Source: Verrucomicrobiota bacterium (GTDB lineage: Bacteria; Verrucomicrobiota; Verrucomicrobiia; Opitutales; Opitutaceae). Taken from it: a DNA stretch of 64,000 nt. Position 1 is the stretch's first letter, and each line of letters starts with the position of its first letter. Both the position numbers and the translations under genes were made by a program. The notes below the pieces were generated by a model that searched no databases, was not told where the DNA came from, and worked only from the letters and a program-made list of their open reading frames with translations. Of the stretch, positions 45,301 to 54,498 are shown piece after piece. Location of the stretch: assembly GCA_023428905.1 (NCBI GenBank), contig JAEYWP010000004.1:186001-250000 (forward strand), written 5' to 3'.

Positions 45301-47145
45301 ATGCATCCTTCCTCACTGTCCCGCCTGTCGGGATGGTCTTTCATCGCCTTGACCTGCGCGGCGGCCCTGCCTGCCCGCGCCCAAACTGCCGATCTCGTGG
45401 CCCTGCCCGAGAGCGTCGAACTCGACCGTTTTGTGGTCTCTGCCTCGCGGACGCCGCAGGATCCGGCGATCACGCCCAGCAGCGTGTCGATCATCGACCT
45501 GGAGGCCCTCGCGGACCTTCAGATTGTCGATCTGCGCACCGCGCTCGCCCAGGAACCGGGCGTGGTGGTCGTGCAGACGGGCACCCCCGGTGGCCCCACC
45601 TCCGTGTTCATGCGTGGCGCGAACGGCGATCACACCCTCTTCGTGGTGGACGGGATTCGCATGAGCGACCGCTCCGCCACTTACCTGAGTTTCCTTGGCG
45701 GCGCGGACCTGGCCAACCTCGGCCGGGTGGAAGTCCTTCGCGGACCCCAGAGCACGCTGTACGGCAGTTCCGCCATGGGCGGAGTGATCCTGTTGGAGAG
45801 CGCGCGCGGAGCCGGTCCGTTTTCGGGCGTAGCCACGGCCACCGTCGGTTCTTTCGACACCTGGGGCGGCTCCGTCGCCATCGCCGGCAGCACCGGTGCC
45901 CTCGGTTACTCCGCCTCGGTCGGACGCCGCGAGACGGCGAATGACGCGCCGAAAAACGCCTTTGAACAGTGGACCTATGGCACGCGCCTGGAGTATGCCG
46001 CGGCCGAAAACCTGGCGGTGGGGTTCACCTTCCGCGGCCAGAATGACAGCTACGAGCAAACCGGATCGCGCCTCTTCTATGCACCCGGGCAGGTCGAGAA
46101 CGAGAACTACCTCGGCACGGTGTACGCCGAGATGCGTGTGGCGGAGAACCTCACCTCGCGCCTGACCGCCGGCCTGCACCGCCGCAATTACACGTTCACC
46201 GACCAGTGGGGAACGTCGGATCTGCGGAACCGCCGCGAGGTGGTCGACTGGCAAAACACCTGGCAGGCGGCCCCGTCCGTCGAGCTGGTGGCGGGCGCGA
46301 ACTATGAGCGGTCCCGCTACCTGGTGGACGCGTCGCGCTCCCGCGACGAAGCCGCTTCGGGGTATCTTTCCGGTACCTGGCATGCCGCCGACACGGTGAC
46401 CGTCACGGGCGGGCTCCGTTATGACCATTTCGACAGCGCCGGCGACGCCACCACCGGGCGCGCGGGGGTGAGCTGGCGCCCCGTATCCGGGACAAAGTTA
46501 CGCGCCACCTATGGCACGGGCTTTGCCGCTCCCGGATCGGACGACCGGTTCGGCGTTCCGCAGTGGGGCCAGCTGGCCAACCCGAACCTCCGCCCGGAGG
46601 AATCGCGCGGATGGGATGTGGGCATCGACCAGTCGCTGGGGAACCGCGTCACGCTCGGTCTCACCTATTTCCGCAACGACTTCGACGATCTCTTCCAGTG
46701 GGAATACGTCGATTTTGTCACCTTCCAGGGACGCACCGCCAACGTGGCTTCGGCCGAAACGCATGGCGTCGAGCTGGGGGTCAGGGCGGAGCTCACCGAG
46801 ACGGTGCAGGCGCGGGCCAGTTACACCTACCTGGAGGCAACGAATTCGGACACCGGCGCCCGATTGCTGCGGCGCCCCCGCCACGTGATCGACGCGGAGG
46901 TGACCGCGCAACTCACCACGCCCTGGATGCTCGGGGCCGGCGTACACGCGGTGGCCGACCGGGTCGAGCGCGCCAGTCCGATCGAGGATTATACGACCGT
47001 GCGCGTCTTTTCCGCGTATGCGCTGCGCGAGGACCTGATCCTGAAGGTGCGGGTGGAGAACGCACTCGATGAGGAGTATGAGGAGGTGCTGGGTTACGCC
47101 TCGCTGCCCCGCGGCATCTTCGCCTCGGTGGAGTGGCGTTTCTAG
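45301..47145 (+). CDS. btuB: Cobalamin outer-membrane receptor BtuB
   Basis: 614 aa from ATG 45301; a longer frame upstream runs back into the riboswitch. Signal peptide (WSFIALTCAAALPARAQ), TonB box region (ELDRFVVSASRTPQD), plug (GVVVVQTGTPGGPTSVFMRG, TLFVVDGIRMSD, GRVEVLRGPQSTLYGSSAMGG) and a barrel ending in the aromatic GIFASVEWRF. The riboswitch in front and BtuFCD genes behind identify the ligand as cobalamin or related corrinoid. Confidence 0.94.
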   Translation: MHPSSLSRLSGWSFIALTCAAALPARAQTADLVALPESVELDRFVVSASRTPQDPAITPSSVSIIDLEALADLQIVDLRTALAQEPGVVVVQTGTPGGPTSVFMRGANGDHTLFVVDGIRMSDRSATYLSFLGGADLANLGRVEVLRGPQSTLYGSSAMGGVILLESARGAGPFSGVATATVGSFDTWGGSVAIAGSTGALGYSASVGRRETANDAPKNAFEQWTYGTRLEYAAAENLAVGFTFRGQNDSYEQTGSRLFYAPGQVENENYLGTVYAEMRVAENLTSRLTAGLHRRNYTFTDQWGTSDLRNRREVVDWQNTWQAAPSVELVAGANYERSRYLVDASRSRDEAASGYLSGTWHAADTVTVTGGLRYDHFDSAGDATTGRAGVSWRPVSGTKLRATYGTGFAAPGSDDRFGVPQWGQLANPNLRPEESRGWDVGIDQSLGNRVTLGLTYFRNDFDDLFQWEYVDFVTFQGRTANVASAETHGVELGVRAELTETVQARASYTYLEATNSDTGARLLRRPRHVIDAEVTAQLTTPWMLGAGVHAVADRVERASPIEDYTTVRVFSAYALREDLILKVRVENALDEEYEEVLGYASLPRGIFASVEWRF

Positions 47146-47165
47146 TCCTCGAACCAAACGTGCGG

Positions 47166-48101
47166 ATGAACACCTCCCTCCTCGTCAGTGGCAGTCCCTT
47201 GCCTGCCGTCCCTTTCGCCCCCGGCCGGCGTATCTTCTGGTCGCCGGCTTCGTGGGTCCGTCGGGTGACGTCCTGGGCGCTGCTGCTCGTGGTGGTGGTG
47301 TTTTCCGCGCGTGCCGCCGGGCCGCGGCGCGTCGTTTCCCAGACGGTGGGAACGGATGAGCTGCTGCTCGCGCTGGCCGAGCCCTCGCAGATTGCCGCGC
47401 TCAGTCACCTCGCGCGCGAGGAGGTCTTTTCCGCCGTCTCCGAACCGGCCAAGGCGTACCCGGTGCTCGAGAAACAGCACGACGCGGAGGCGGTGCTGCG
47501 TTTCGACCCTGATCTTGTATTGGTCGCCAACTACAGCCGCGGTGAACTGGTGACCCAGCTGCGGCGCGCCGGGGTCCGGGTCTTTGTGATCGAGCGTTAC
47601 GAATCCCTGGAGGACGCGTTTGACAACCTCCGCGCACTCGGGCGCGAGCTGGGTGCCGAGGCCAAGGCGGAAGCGATCATCGCGGACGGTCGGCGGCGGG
47701 TGGAGGTGTTGCGGGAGCGCCTGCGGGGCGCCACGCCGGTGCGCGTGATCGCACCCTCGACCTACGGCGTGATCGGCGGGGCTGAAACCACGTTTCAGGA
47801 CCTGTGTGATCACGCGGGGGCGGAAAACCTCGCCGCCACGCTGGGCAAACTGGTGGGGCATGCGGCACCTCCGGCGGAGCAGATGCTGACCTGGCCGGTG
47901 GACAAGGTGGTTTTGCCGGGCGATTCCGTGAGCACGGCGCTCGAACCGTACCTTTCGCTTCCCCCTTACAAATACATGCGCGCGGTCCGCGAGCGACGTG
48001 TCGCCCTGGTGCGCGCCTACCAGTTGAGCAGCGTCACCCACCATCGCATCGAAGGTTACGAGCAGTTGGCGCGGGCCCTTCACCCGGAGCGCTTCGAATG
48101 A
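47166..48101 (+). CDS. btuF: Corrinoid ABC transporter substrate-binding protein
   Basis: 311 aa from ATG 47166; GTG at 47133 would add 11 residues. A long N-terminal tail precedes the hydrophobic signal (VTSWALLLVVVVFSARAA). The body is BtuF/FhuD-type: RVVSQTVGTDELLLALAEP, IAALSHLAREEVFS, DLVLVANYSR, RRAGVRVFVIERYESLEDAFD. It delivers periplasmic corrinoid to BtuCD. Starts 20 nt after btuB; stop overlaps btuC by ATGA. Confidence 0.88.
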   Translation: MNTSLLVSGSPLPAVPFAPGRRIFWSPASWVRRVTSWALLLVVVVFSARAAGPRRVVSQTVGTDELLLALAEPSQIAALSHLAREEVFSAVSEPAKAYPVLEKQHDAEAVLRFDPDLVLVANYSRGELVTQLRRAGVRVFVIERYESLEDAFDNLRALGRELGAEAKAEAIIADGRRRVEVLRERLRGATPVRVIAPSTYGVIGGAETTFQDLCDHAGAENLAATLGKLVGHAAPPAEQMLTWPVDKVVLPGDSVSTALEPYLSLPPYKYMRAVRERRVALVRAYQLSSVTHHRIEGYEQLARALHPERFE

Positions 48102-49075
48102 TTCATCCCTGGGCCAGGCGGATCGCGCTCCCCGTCACCCTCGTGCTGCTCGCATGCGTGTCGGTCGCCTTCCTTGCGATTGGCGACCTGCGACTCTCCC
48201 CGGCGCGGATCTGGCAGGGACTGCTGCACCGCGATGAACTGGCGGCGACGATCCTCTGGAACATCCGCCTTCCCCGGCTGCTGGTGGCGATGCTGATTGG
48301 TGCCGCCCTCTCCGCCAGCGGGCTGGTGATGCAGGCCTATTTTCGCAACAGCCTCGCCAGTCCAGGGCTCCTCGGCGTCAGCAGCGGAGGCGCGGCCGGA
48401 GCGGTGGTCGCGATCGGTTTTGGCTGGGTCTCCTTTTCCCTCTGGATCATGCCGCTTGCCGCGGTCCTCGGAGCCGCCCTCGCCACCGGGGCCGTGCTGA
48501 TCCTGGCGCAGAGCGGTGCCAGCACCGAGCGTCTGCTTCTCGCCGGCGTGGCCCTCAATGCCCTGCTCGGCGCGATCACCAGCTACGTGCTTTCGAATTT
48601 TACCCTCACCTACGAGCGCAATGCCCAGATCATTTTCTGGCTGCTGGGAGGCCTGGAGGACCGCACCTGGGAGCATGTCTGGATCGCGGCCCCCACCGTT
48701 CTCGCCGCCGCCCTGCTCTGGCCGCTGGGCCGGTCGATGGACCTGCTCAGTCTCGGCGCCCAGGAGGCCCAGAGCCTCGGGGTGGACGTGGTCCGCCTGC
48801 GCCGGTGGATGCTGGCGCTGTCGACCGTGCTGACCGCGCTCGCCACCGCCGTCGCCGGCACCGTCGGTTTTGTCGGCCTGGTCGTCCCGCATGTCCTGCG
48901 GCTGATGGTCGGGCCCGAACATCGGCGGCTCGTGCCTCTGTCCCTGGTCTCAGGCGCGAGTTTTGTGGTGGCGTGCGACCTCATCAGCCGAAGCGTCGGC
49001 GGACTGCGACTCGGCATTGTCACATCCCTGATCGGCGGCCCCTTTTTCCTATGGCTCCTGCGCCGCAAAGCCTGA
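48098..49075 (+). CDS. btuC: Corrinoid ABC transporter permease
   Basis: 325 aa, about ten membrane helices, FecCD family. Motifs: RLPRLLVAMLIGAALSASG, SPGLLGVSSGGAAGA, QSLGVDVVRLRRW and TVGFVGLVVPHVLRLMVGPEHR, the last being the coupling-helix region. Overlaps btuF before it and btuD after it, which puts it in the BtuCD importer. Confidence 0.93.
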   Translation: MIHPWARRIALPVTLVLLACVSVAFLAIGDLRLSPARIWQGLLHRDELAATILWNIRLPRLLVAMLIGAALSASGLVMQAYFRNSLASPGLLGVSSGGAAGAVVAIGFGWVSFSLWIMPLAAVLGAALATGAVLILAQSGASTERLLLAGVALNALLGAITSYVLSNFTLTYERNAQIIFWLLGGLEDRTWEHVWIAAPTVLAAALLWPLGRSMDLLSLGAQEAQSLGVDVVRLRRWMLALSTVLTALATAVAGTVGFVGLVVPHVLRLMVGPEHRRLVPLSLVSGASFVVACDLISRSVGGLRLGIVTSLIGGPFFLWLLRRKA

Positions 49076-49785
49076 TCGGCCTCGAGATCGTTGAGGCGAG
49101 CGTGCCGGAGCGCCTGCACGGCGTGACGCTGCGGCTGCCGCGCGGAGCGCTGGTCGGGCTGGTCGGGCCCAACGGTTCCGGCAAGTCCACCCTGCTGCAG
49201 GTGGCGGGCGGATTGTTGCGCGGCTCGGGATCTGTCGCCTGGGCGGGCCGTCCCCTCGCCGGCATCCCCGTGCTGGAGCGCGGCCGGCTCGCCGCCTGGG
49301 TCCCGCAGGAGGCCCGGTTCGAGTTTGGTTTCACCGTGCGCGACGTGGTGGCCCAGGGGCGTTATGCCCATGGCGACGACGGGCAGGGCATTGCGGACGT
49401 GCTGGCGCGTTTCGACCTGACCGGCCTCAGCCTTCGCCCGGTGAATCAGCTTTCCGGCGGAGAACGCCATCGCGTCCTTCTCGCCCGCGCCACCGCCACC
49501 GACGCGCCGCTCCAGCTTTGGGACGAACCCCTGGCGCAACTCGATCCCAAGCATGCGCTCGATGTCCTGATGCTCGCCCGCCAGCTCACCCGGTCGGGCA
49601 AGACGCTCCTCTTTTCCCTGCACGATCTACGCGTGGCCCACTGCCTCGATCTCGTCGTCGTACTGCAGCAAGGCCGCCTCCGCGCCGCCGGCGAACCGGA
49701 GCGTGTGCTCACGCCGGAACTGCTCCTCGATGTCTTTGGAGTGCGCGCGCGGACCACCCCCGGCCTCACCCTCGAACTCCCCTGA
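49051..49785 (+). CDS. btuD: Corrinoid ABC transporter ATPase
   Basis: 244 aa. Walker A VGPNGSGKSTLLQV, Q-loop AAWVPQEARFEF, signature LSGGERHRVLLARA, Walker B LQLWDEPLAQLDPK and H-loop FSLHDLRVAHC are all present. Its ATG lies 25 nt inside btuC. Walker B reads LQLWDEP in place of the common LLLLDEP, which keeps the catalytic Asp-Glu. Confidence 0.93.
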   Translation: MAPAPQSLIGLEIVEASVPERLHGVTLRLPRGALVGLVGPNGSGKSTLLQVAGGLLRGSGSVAWAGRPLAGIPVLERGRLAAWVPQEARFEFGFTVRDVVAQGRYAHGDDGQGIADVLARFDLTGLSLRPVNQLSGGERHRVLLARATATDAPLQLWDEPLAQLDPKHALDVLMLARQLTRSGKTLLFSLHDLRVAHCLDLVVVLQQGRLRAAGEPERVLTPELLLDVFGVRARTTPGLTLELP

Positions 49786-49836
49786 GCGCGCCAGCGCGGC
49801 ACGACCCACCGATTTCATCCCCGTATCGTACCACCC

Positions 49837-50445
49837 ATGACAAAACCACGCACCACTGGATCGGAAGACGAGCATCGCGAGGCGATGCAGGAGCTGCAGA
49901 AGGAGATGCGCGACAAGATGCGCGCGGCGCAGGAGAAGCGTGGCCTGATCATCGTGCACACCGGCGATGGGAAGGGTAAGACCACCGCCGCGTTCGGCAT
50001 GCTCATCCGCATGCTCGCGCACGGTCACAAATGCGCGGTCATTCAGTTCATCAAGAGCGGCTCCGATGCGGTGGAAAAACTCCTTCGCGGACCCAGCCTC
50101 GCGTGGCATCGCATCGGCGAGGGGTTCACCTGGGACACCCAGAACCGCGCCGCCGACATCGCCAGCTGCCAGGCAGGCTGGCGGCTGGCCCGTCAGTATT
50201 TGGAAAGTGAGGACGTGGACTTCCTCCTGCTCGACGAGTTGAACGTGGTCCTCAGCTACGAATACCTGCCCAAGGACGAGGTGCTGGCGGCGCTGCGGGC
50301 AAAGCGCCCCGACCAGCACGTGGTCATCACCGGACGAGGGGCGCTTCCGGAGACGATTGAACTGGCCGATCTCGTCACCGAAATGCGCGAGCTCAAGCAT
50401 CCGTTCCATGCGGGCGTGAAGGCGCAGCGCGGGATCGAGTTTTGA
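49837..50445 (+). CDS. cobA: Corrinoid adenosyltransferase (CobA/BtuR type)
   Basis: 202 aa. The N-terminus is charged and helical. P-loop VHTGDGKGKTTAAFG, IQFIKSG, WHRIGEGFTWDTQN and LLLDELNVVLSYEYL define the CobA (ATP:co(I)rrinoid adenosyltransferase) family. It puts the 5'-deoxyadenosyl group on imported corrinoid, a step needed before the amidation and assembly enzymes downstream. 51 nt after btuD. Confidence 0.94.
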   Translation: MTKPRTTGSEDEHREAMQELQKEMRDKMRAAQEKRGLIIVHTGDGKGKTTAAFGMLIRMLAHGHKCAVIQFIKSGSDAVEKLLRGPSLAWHRIGEGFTWDTQNRAADIASCQAGWRLARQYLESEDVDFLLLDELNVVLSYEYLPKDEVLAALRAKRPDQHVVITGRGALPETIELADLVTEMRELKHPFHAGVKAQRGIEF

Positions 50446-50464
50446 GCGGACGGGTGGTGGTGGC

Positions 50465-51919
50465 ATGAAGGCCCTTTCGGTTCTCGGCACATCCTCCAGC
50501 GCGGGGAAAAGCTGGATGACGGTCGCGTTGTGCGCCTGGCTGCGGCGCCAGGGCGTGCGGGTGGCGCCGTTCAAGGCGCAAAACATGTCAAACAACGCAT
50601 GGGCCACGGTCGACGGCACCGAGATTGCGCGCGCCCAGGCGGTGCAGGCCGAGGCCTGCGGGTTGCTGCCCACCGCCGAAATGAACCCGATTTTGCTCAA
50701 GCCCACCGGGGGCAGGGGCGCCCAGCTGGTGCTGCGCGGGGTGGCCCAGGGCCATTTTGCCGCGGTCGAATATTACAAGAGTTTCGAGCGCCTGTGGGGC
50801 GTGGTGGCAGACACCCTCGAGGGCTGGAAGACCCGCTGCGACGTGCTGGTGATGGAGGGGGCGGGCAGCCCGGTGGAACTGAACCTGATGGACCGCGACC
50901 TCGTGAACCTGCGACCGATCGACTATCTGGACGGGCGCTGGGTGCTCGTCGGGGACATCGACCGGGGCGGCATCTATGCGCAGCTTGCGGGCACCTGGTC
51001 GCTGATGCCGGCGGCGTCGCGCGCACGCTCTCTCGGCGCGATCATCAACCGTTTCCGCGGCGACCTGGCGCTTTTTCCCGATCCCCAGGCGTGGCTCTCA
51101 CCACATGCTCCCGGCCTGCGTGTGCTGGGGACCGTCCCGTTGCGCTCCGAACTGCAGCCGGAGGAGGAGGACGGACTTGGGGCGGCGGACGAGGATCGCG
51201 GCGAGGGTGACACCATTGCGTGGATACGTCTGCCGCATGCCTCGAACCTGACGGATTGCCAGCCCTGGTGGGATGACGAGGGGGTGCGGGTGCGGTGGGC
51301 GGCCACCCCGGACCAGATGAGCCAGGCGCGCGTGGTGGTGTTACCGGGCTCTAAGAACACCATCGCAGATCTCCGCTGGCTTCGCCGGACCGGGATGGAT
51401 CGGGCGATCCTCACCGCCGCCGCGCGCGGCGCGCTGGTGGTCGGACTCTGCGGCGGGTTTCAACTCCTGGGCGAGCGGCTGGAGGACCGGGAGGGCGTGG
51501 CGGGCGACGTGGGAGACGAGGCCGGGCTCGGCCTTCTCCCGGTGCATACCCAGTTTCACGCCCAGAAGATCGTCCGCCAGGTCACGGCGGAATGCGACGG
51601 TCGCACCTGGGATACCTATGAAATCCACATGGGACGCAGCCTCCTCACCGCTCCCTGTGAACCGCTCCAGCAGGTGCGGGAGAACGGGGTCGCCCGGCCG
51701 GAGGGACTGCGCGCAAAGAATGTCTGGGGCACCTACCTTCACGGTTGGTTTGAGGCCCCCGAGGTGCGGCAGCGGGTGGGGGAGGCGGCGCGCCTGAGCG
51801 GCCACCACGTCTATCCGGCGCCCTGGTCTGAAAAACGCCGCGCCATTTACGCACAAATGGCGGACCATGTCGCCGAGCACGTGGATCTTGAACCGATCAA
51901 GCGCTACGTGGGGCTCTGA
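50465..51919 (+). CDS. cbiP: Cobyric acid synthase, glutamine-dependent
   Basis: 484 aa. N-terminal synthetase domain with VLGTSSSAGKSWMTVALCAW, KAQNMSNNAW, EMNPILLKPTG and YLDGRWVLVGDIDRGGIYAQ. C-terminal glutamine amidotransferase domain has the Cys nucleophile in VVGLCGGFQLLG and His in GTYLHGWFE. It amidates adenosylcobyrinic a,c-diamide to adenosylcobyric acid. The presence of this step shows the cell can use corrinoids earlier than cobinamide, though ring synthesis genes are not in the window. 19 nt after cobA. Confidence 0.94.
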   Translation: MKALSVLGTSSSAGKSWMTVALCAWLRRQGVRVAPFKAQNMSNNAWATVDGTEIARAQAVQAEACGLLPTAEMNPILLKPTGGRGAQLVLRGVAQGHFAAVEYYKSFERLWGVVADTLEGWKTRCDVLVMEGAGSPVELNLMDRDLVNLRPIDYLDGRWVLVGDIDRGGIYAQLAGTWSLMPAASRARSLGAIINRFRGDLALFPDPQAWLSPHAPGLRVLGTVPLRSELQPEEEDGLGAADEDRGEGDTIAWIRLPHASNLTDCQPWWDDEGVRVRWAATPDQMSQARVVVLPGSKNTIADLRWLRRTGMDRAILTAAARGALVVGLCGGFQLLGERLEDREGVAGDVGDEAGLGLLPVHTQFHAQKIVRQVTAECDGRTWDTYEIHMGRSLLTAPCEPLQQVRENGVARPEGLRAKNVWGTYLHGWFEAPEVRQRVGEAARLSGHHVYPAPWSEKRRAIYAQMADHVAEHVDLEPIKRYVGL

Positions 51920-51921
51920 CC

Positions 51922-52959
51922 ATGCTGCTCGGACACGGAGATGACGCCTACCGGCACCCAGATCAGGTGAAAGCGAACTTCAGCAGCAACGTGGTTGCGG
52001 ACGATCCCTCGCTGGCCGAGCTGCAGTCCTATCTCCACGCCCGCACCGGCTGCATCACCTCGTATCCGGAAGCCTGCGCGGAAAGCCTGACCCAGCGCCT
52101 GGCGGAGGCCGAGCAGGTTGCGCCTGAAAACGTGCTGGTGACGAGTGGGGCCACCGCCGCCATCCATCTCCTGGCCCAGGCACATCGGCGGCGCCGCTCC
52201 ATCGTGGTGGTGCCGACCTTCTCCGAATACGAGGACGCCTGCCGGATCCATGAACACTCGCTGACCTTTGCCCGGCGGGAAGAACTCGGCGGGAGCACCC
52301 AGGCTGACCTGCTCTGGCTGTGCAATCCCAACAATCCCACCGGCGAGATGACACCCCGCGAGGACCTCCTCGCGCGGGTCGACCGGAGCCCCCGGTGCAT
52401 CCATGTGGTTGATACCGCGTACGAGGCATTCACCCCCGTGGCCGGGCCGAGGGCGGTCGACGCGGTGGGGCGCGGCAACCTGGTGCTGGTGAAGTCCATG
52501 ACCAAGGCTTTCTCCATTCCCGGGCTGCGCCTTGGTTACGTCATCGCCGGCGCCAGGCAGATCGCGGAGCTGCGGGCACACGCCATGCCCTGGGCGGTGA
52601 ACAGCCTGGCGCTGGAAGCAGGGAAGTTTCTCCTCAACCGTGGCTATGCCCTCCCGGAGGCAAGGCTGCGGGGCCTGCTGGCGCGGCGCCTGGCCCTGCA
52701 GGAGGCCCTACGCGTGCTACCGGGCTTTTCCGTGTACCCATCAGACACGCACTACTTTCTTTTTGCACTGGCGCGGCCCGCTTCCGGCGAGCTGAAGGCA
52801 TGGTTGCTCCGCGAACATGGGTTGCTGGTCCGGGATGCCTCGAACTTCCGAGGGTTGGACGGCCGTCATGTCCGCGTTGCCGCGCTGGAGAAACGGTCCA
52901 ATGCGCTCCTCGAGGCCGCGCTGACAGCCTGGAGCGGTCGAATGGAGGCTGCGTCGTGA
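51922..52959 (+). CDS. cobD: PLP-dependent CobD-like threonine-phosphate decarboxylase
   Basis: 345 aa, fold type I aminotransferase. VKANFSSNV start, CNPNNPTGEM and the PLP-lysine motif KSMTKAFSIPGLRLGYV, where K in MTKAF forms the Schiff base. The family includes HisC (histidinol-phosphate aminotransferase) and CobD (L-threonine-O-3-phosphate decarboxylase), hard to separate by motif. The position, 2 nt after cbiP and overlapping cbiB (GTGA), makes CobD the better call: it makes (R)-1-amino-2-propanol phosphate for CbiB. Confidence 0.8.
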   Translation: MLLGHGDDAYRHPDQVKANFSSNVVADDPSLAELQSYLHARTGCITSYPEACAESLTQRLAEAEQVAPENVLVTSGATAAIHLLAQAHRRRRSIVVVPTFSEYEDACRIHEHSLTFARREELGGSTQADLLWLCNPNNPTGEMTPREDLLARVDRSPRCIHVVDTAYEAFTPVAGPRAVDAVGRGNLVLVKSMTKAFSIPGLRLGYVIAGARQIAELRAHAMPWAVNSLALEAGKFLLNRGYALPEARLRGLLARRLALQEALRVLPGFSVYPSDTHYFLFALARPASGELKAWLLREHGLLVRDASNFRGLDGRHVRVAALEKRSNALLEAALTAWSGRMEAAS

Positions 52960-53894
52960 ACGAAGTGTGGATTGCGGCTGGAGCATTGCTCGGTGGATAC
53001 GCCCTCGACCTCGTGCTGGGCGACCCACGCTGGCTGCCGCACCCGGTGGTCGGGTTTGGGTGGCTGATAGGGGCGGGGGAGCGCCGACTCAACCGGGGCC
53101 GGGGCCGGTTTCTGAAGGGCGCGGTGTTGGCCCTGGTCCTCACGGCAGGGATCTTCGCCCTGGTGTGGAGCGTCGAGCGTGAGCTGGCGCAGCGGCACCC
53201 CGGACTACACGCCGTCTTTCTCGGGCTCGGGGTCTTTTTCGGGCTGGCCAACCGCACCCTGGTGCGGGAGGGGCGGGCGGTCTTTGCCGCCCTGTCGCGC
53301 TCGCTGGACGAGGGCCGCGCCCGCCTGCGGTGGATCGTGGGCCGGGACACGGACCGTCTCGATGCCCAGCAGGTGAGGACAGCGGTGTTCGAGACCATGT
53401 CGGAGAACTTCAGCGACGGGGTGGTCGCACCGCTCTTTTATTACGCCGTCGGCGGGCTGCCGGCGATGTTGGCGTACAAGATGGTGAACACGCTGGACTC
53501 CATGATTGGCCATCGGGATGAGCGCTATCTCTGGTTTGGGAAGACCGCGGCCCGGCTCGATGACGTGGCGAACTGGATACCCGCGCGGCTGACCGCGCTC
53601 CTGATGGCGGTGGTGTCGGGCAGCGCACGGGGCATGATTTTCGCCTGGAGGTACGGGCGGGCGCACGCCAGCCCAAATGCCGGTTATCCGGAGGCGGCGC
53701 TGGCCGGGATTCTGAACCTGCGGTTTGGCGGCCCCCTGGACTACGACGGCGAGCGGGTGGAAAAGCCATGGATCGGCCGCGAGGCGCGCGAGATTGAAGA
53801 CGGGGAAATTGAAACGGTCTGCCGGCTCAACCATGCCGTGGCGGCGGTGGGCGTTGTGCTCGCGGTCGGGGTGATCTGGCTTCGAATGCACTAA
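52956..53894 (+). CDS. cbiB: Adenosylcobinamide-phosphate synthase
   Basis: 312 aa, GTG start overlapping the cobD stop. A polytopic membrane protein with LGGYALDLVLGDPRWLPHPVVGFGW, SENFSDGVVAPLFYYAVGGLPAML and YKMVNTLDSMIGHRDERYLWFGK, the CbiB/CobD signature segments. It joins aminopropanol phosphate (from CobD) to adenosylcobyric acid (from CbiP), both encoded directly before. Confidence 0.94.
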   Translation: MNEVWIAAGALLGGYALDLVLGDPRWLPHPVVGFGWLIGAGERRLNRGRGRFLKGAVLALVLTAGIFALVWSVERELAQRHPGLHAVFLGLGVFFGLANRTLVREGRAVFAALSRSLDEGRARLRWIVGRDTDRLDAQQVRTAVFETMSENFSDGVVAPLFYYAVGGLPAMLAYKMVNTLDSMIGHRDERYLWFGKTAARLDDVANWIPARLTALLMAVVSGSARGMIFAWRYGRAHASPNAGYPEAALAGILNLRFGGPLDYDGERVEKPWIGREAREIEDGEIETVCRLNHAVAAVGVVLAVGVIWLRMH

Positions 53895-53895
53895 A

Positions 53896-54411
53896 ATGGG
53901 ACATCTCAGCTACATCACCGGTCCGGTGAGGAGCGGCAAAAGCCGCTCCGCAGTCGAACGCGCCAGGGCCTGGGGCGAGGGGGTGGTGTTTGTGGCGACC
54001 TACCGGCCTGATCCTGCCGACGCCGAGATGCGGGAGCGCGTGGCGCGGCATCGGGCGGAGCGGCCGGGCTGGCGGACGCTCGAGGCGCCGAACGACATCG
54101 CCTCCGCCCTCGCCGAAGTCTCGCCCCCGCCCTCGGGCGTGGTGATTGACTGCACCACGCTCTGGCTGGCCGATCGTCTGGAGTTCCCGGACGAGGAAAT
54201 CCTGGGGGCCTGGCGCCGCGCACTCGCCTTCCTGAGGCAGGTGCCATTCCCGTCGGTGATTGTTGGCAATGAAGTCGGCTGGAGCCTCGTGCCGGACCAC
54301 GCCGTCCTGCGCCGCTACCGCGACCTGGCGGGCACGGTCGGGCAGCTCACGGCGGCGGCTGCGGAGGACGCCTGGCTGATGGTGGCGGGCTGTGCGGTGC
54401 GCCTGAAATGA
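53896..54411 (+). CDS. cobU: Adenosylcobinamide kinase / guanylyltransferase
   Basis: 171 aa. P-loop TGPVRSGKSRSAV (in place of the usual GGARSGKS), VIDCTTLWLADRLE, IVGNEVGWSLVPDHAVLRR and YRDLAGTVGQL, matching CobU. The late motif usually ends in NQ; here it reads GTVGQ, so the Asn is replaced by Gly. It makes adenosylcobinamide-GDP. 1 nt between the cbiB stop and this ATG. The next gene is 87 nt away across a repeat. Confidence 0.88.
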   Translation: MGHLSYITGPVRSGKSRSAVERARAWGEGVVFVATYRPDPADAEMRERVARHRAERPGWRTLEAPNDIASALAEVSPPPSGVVIDCTTLWLADRLEFPDEEILGAWRRALAFLRQVPFPSVIVGNEVGWSLVPDHAVLRRYRDLAGTVGQLTAAAAEDAWLMVAGCAVRLK

Positions 54412-54420
54412 CGTTCTCTG

Positions 54421-54494
54421 CCAACCACGGTTCGGTGGGTCCTTATCCGTGTCCAACCGTGGTGAATACGGGCGGAAGAGATGTCACGACGAAC
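54421..54494 (+). repeat. Spacer repeat between cobU and cobT
   Basis: Contains TTATCCGTGTCCAACCGTGG and GTGAATACGG, shared with the element at 60684, and inverted arms ACCACGGTT (54424-54432) and AACCGTGGT (54455-54463) that can pair. It ends in ATGTCACGACGAACG, which supplies an upstream in-frame ATG to cobT. Confidence 0.7.
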
Positions 54495-54498
54495 GGGC

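Noticed and set aside
51922..52959. Histidinol-phosphate aminotransferase (hisC)
   Set aside because: Family motifs allow it, but the gene sits between cbiP and cbiB with overlap, where CobD belongs, and no his gene is near.
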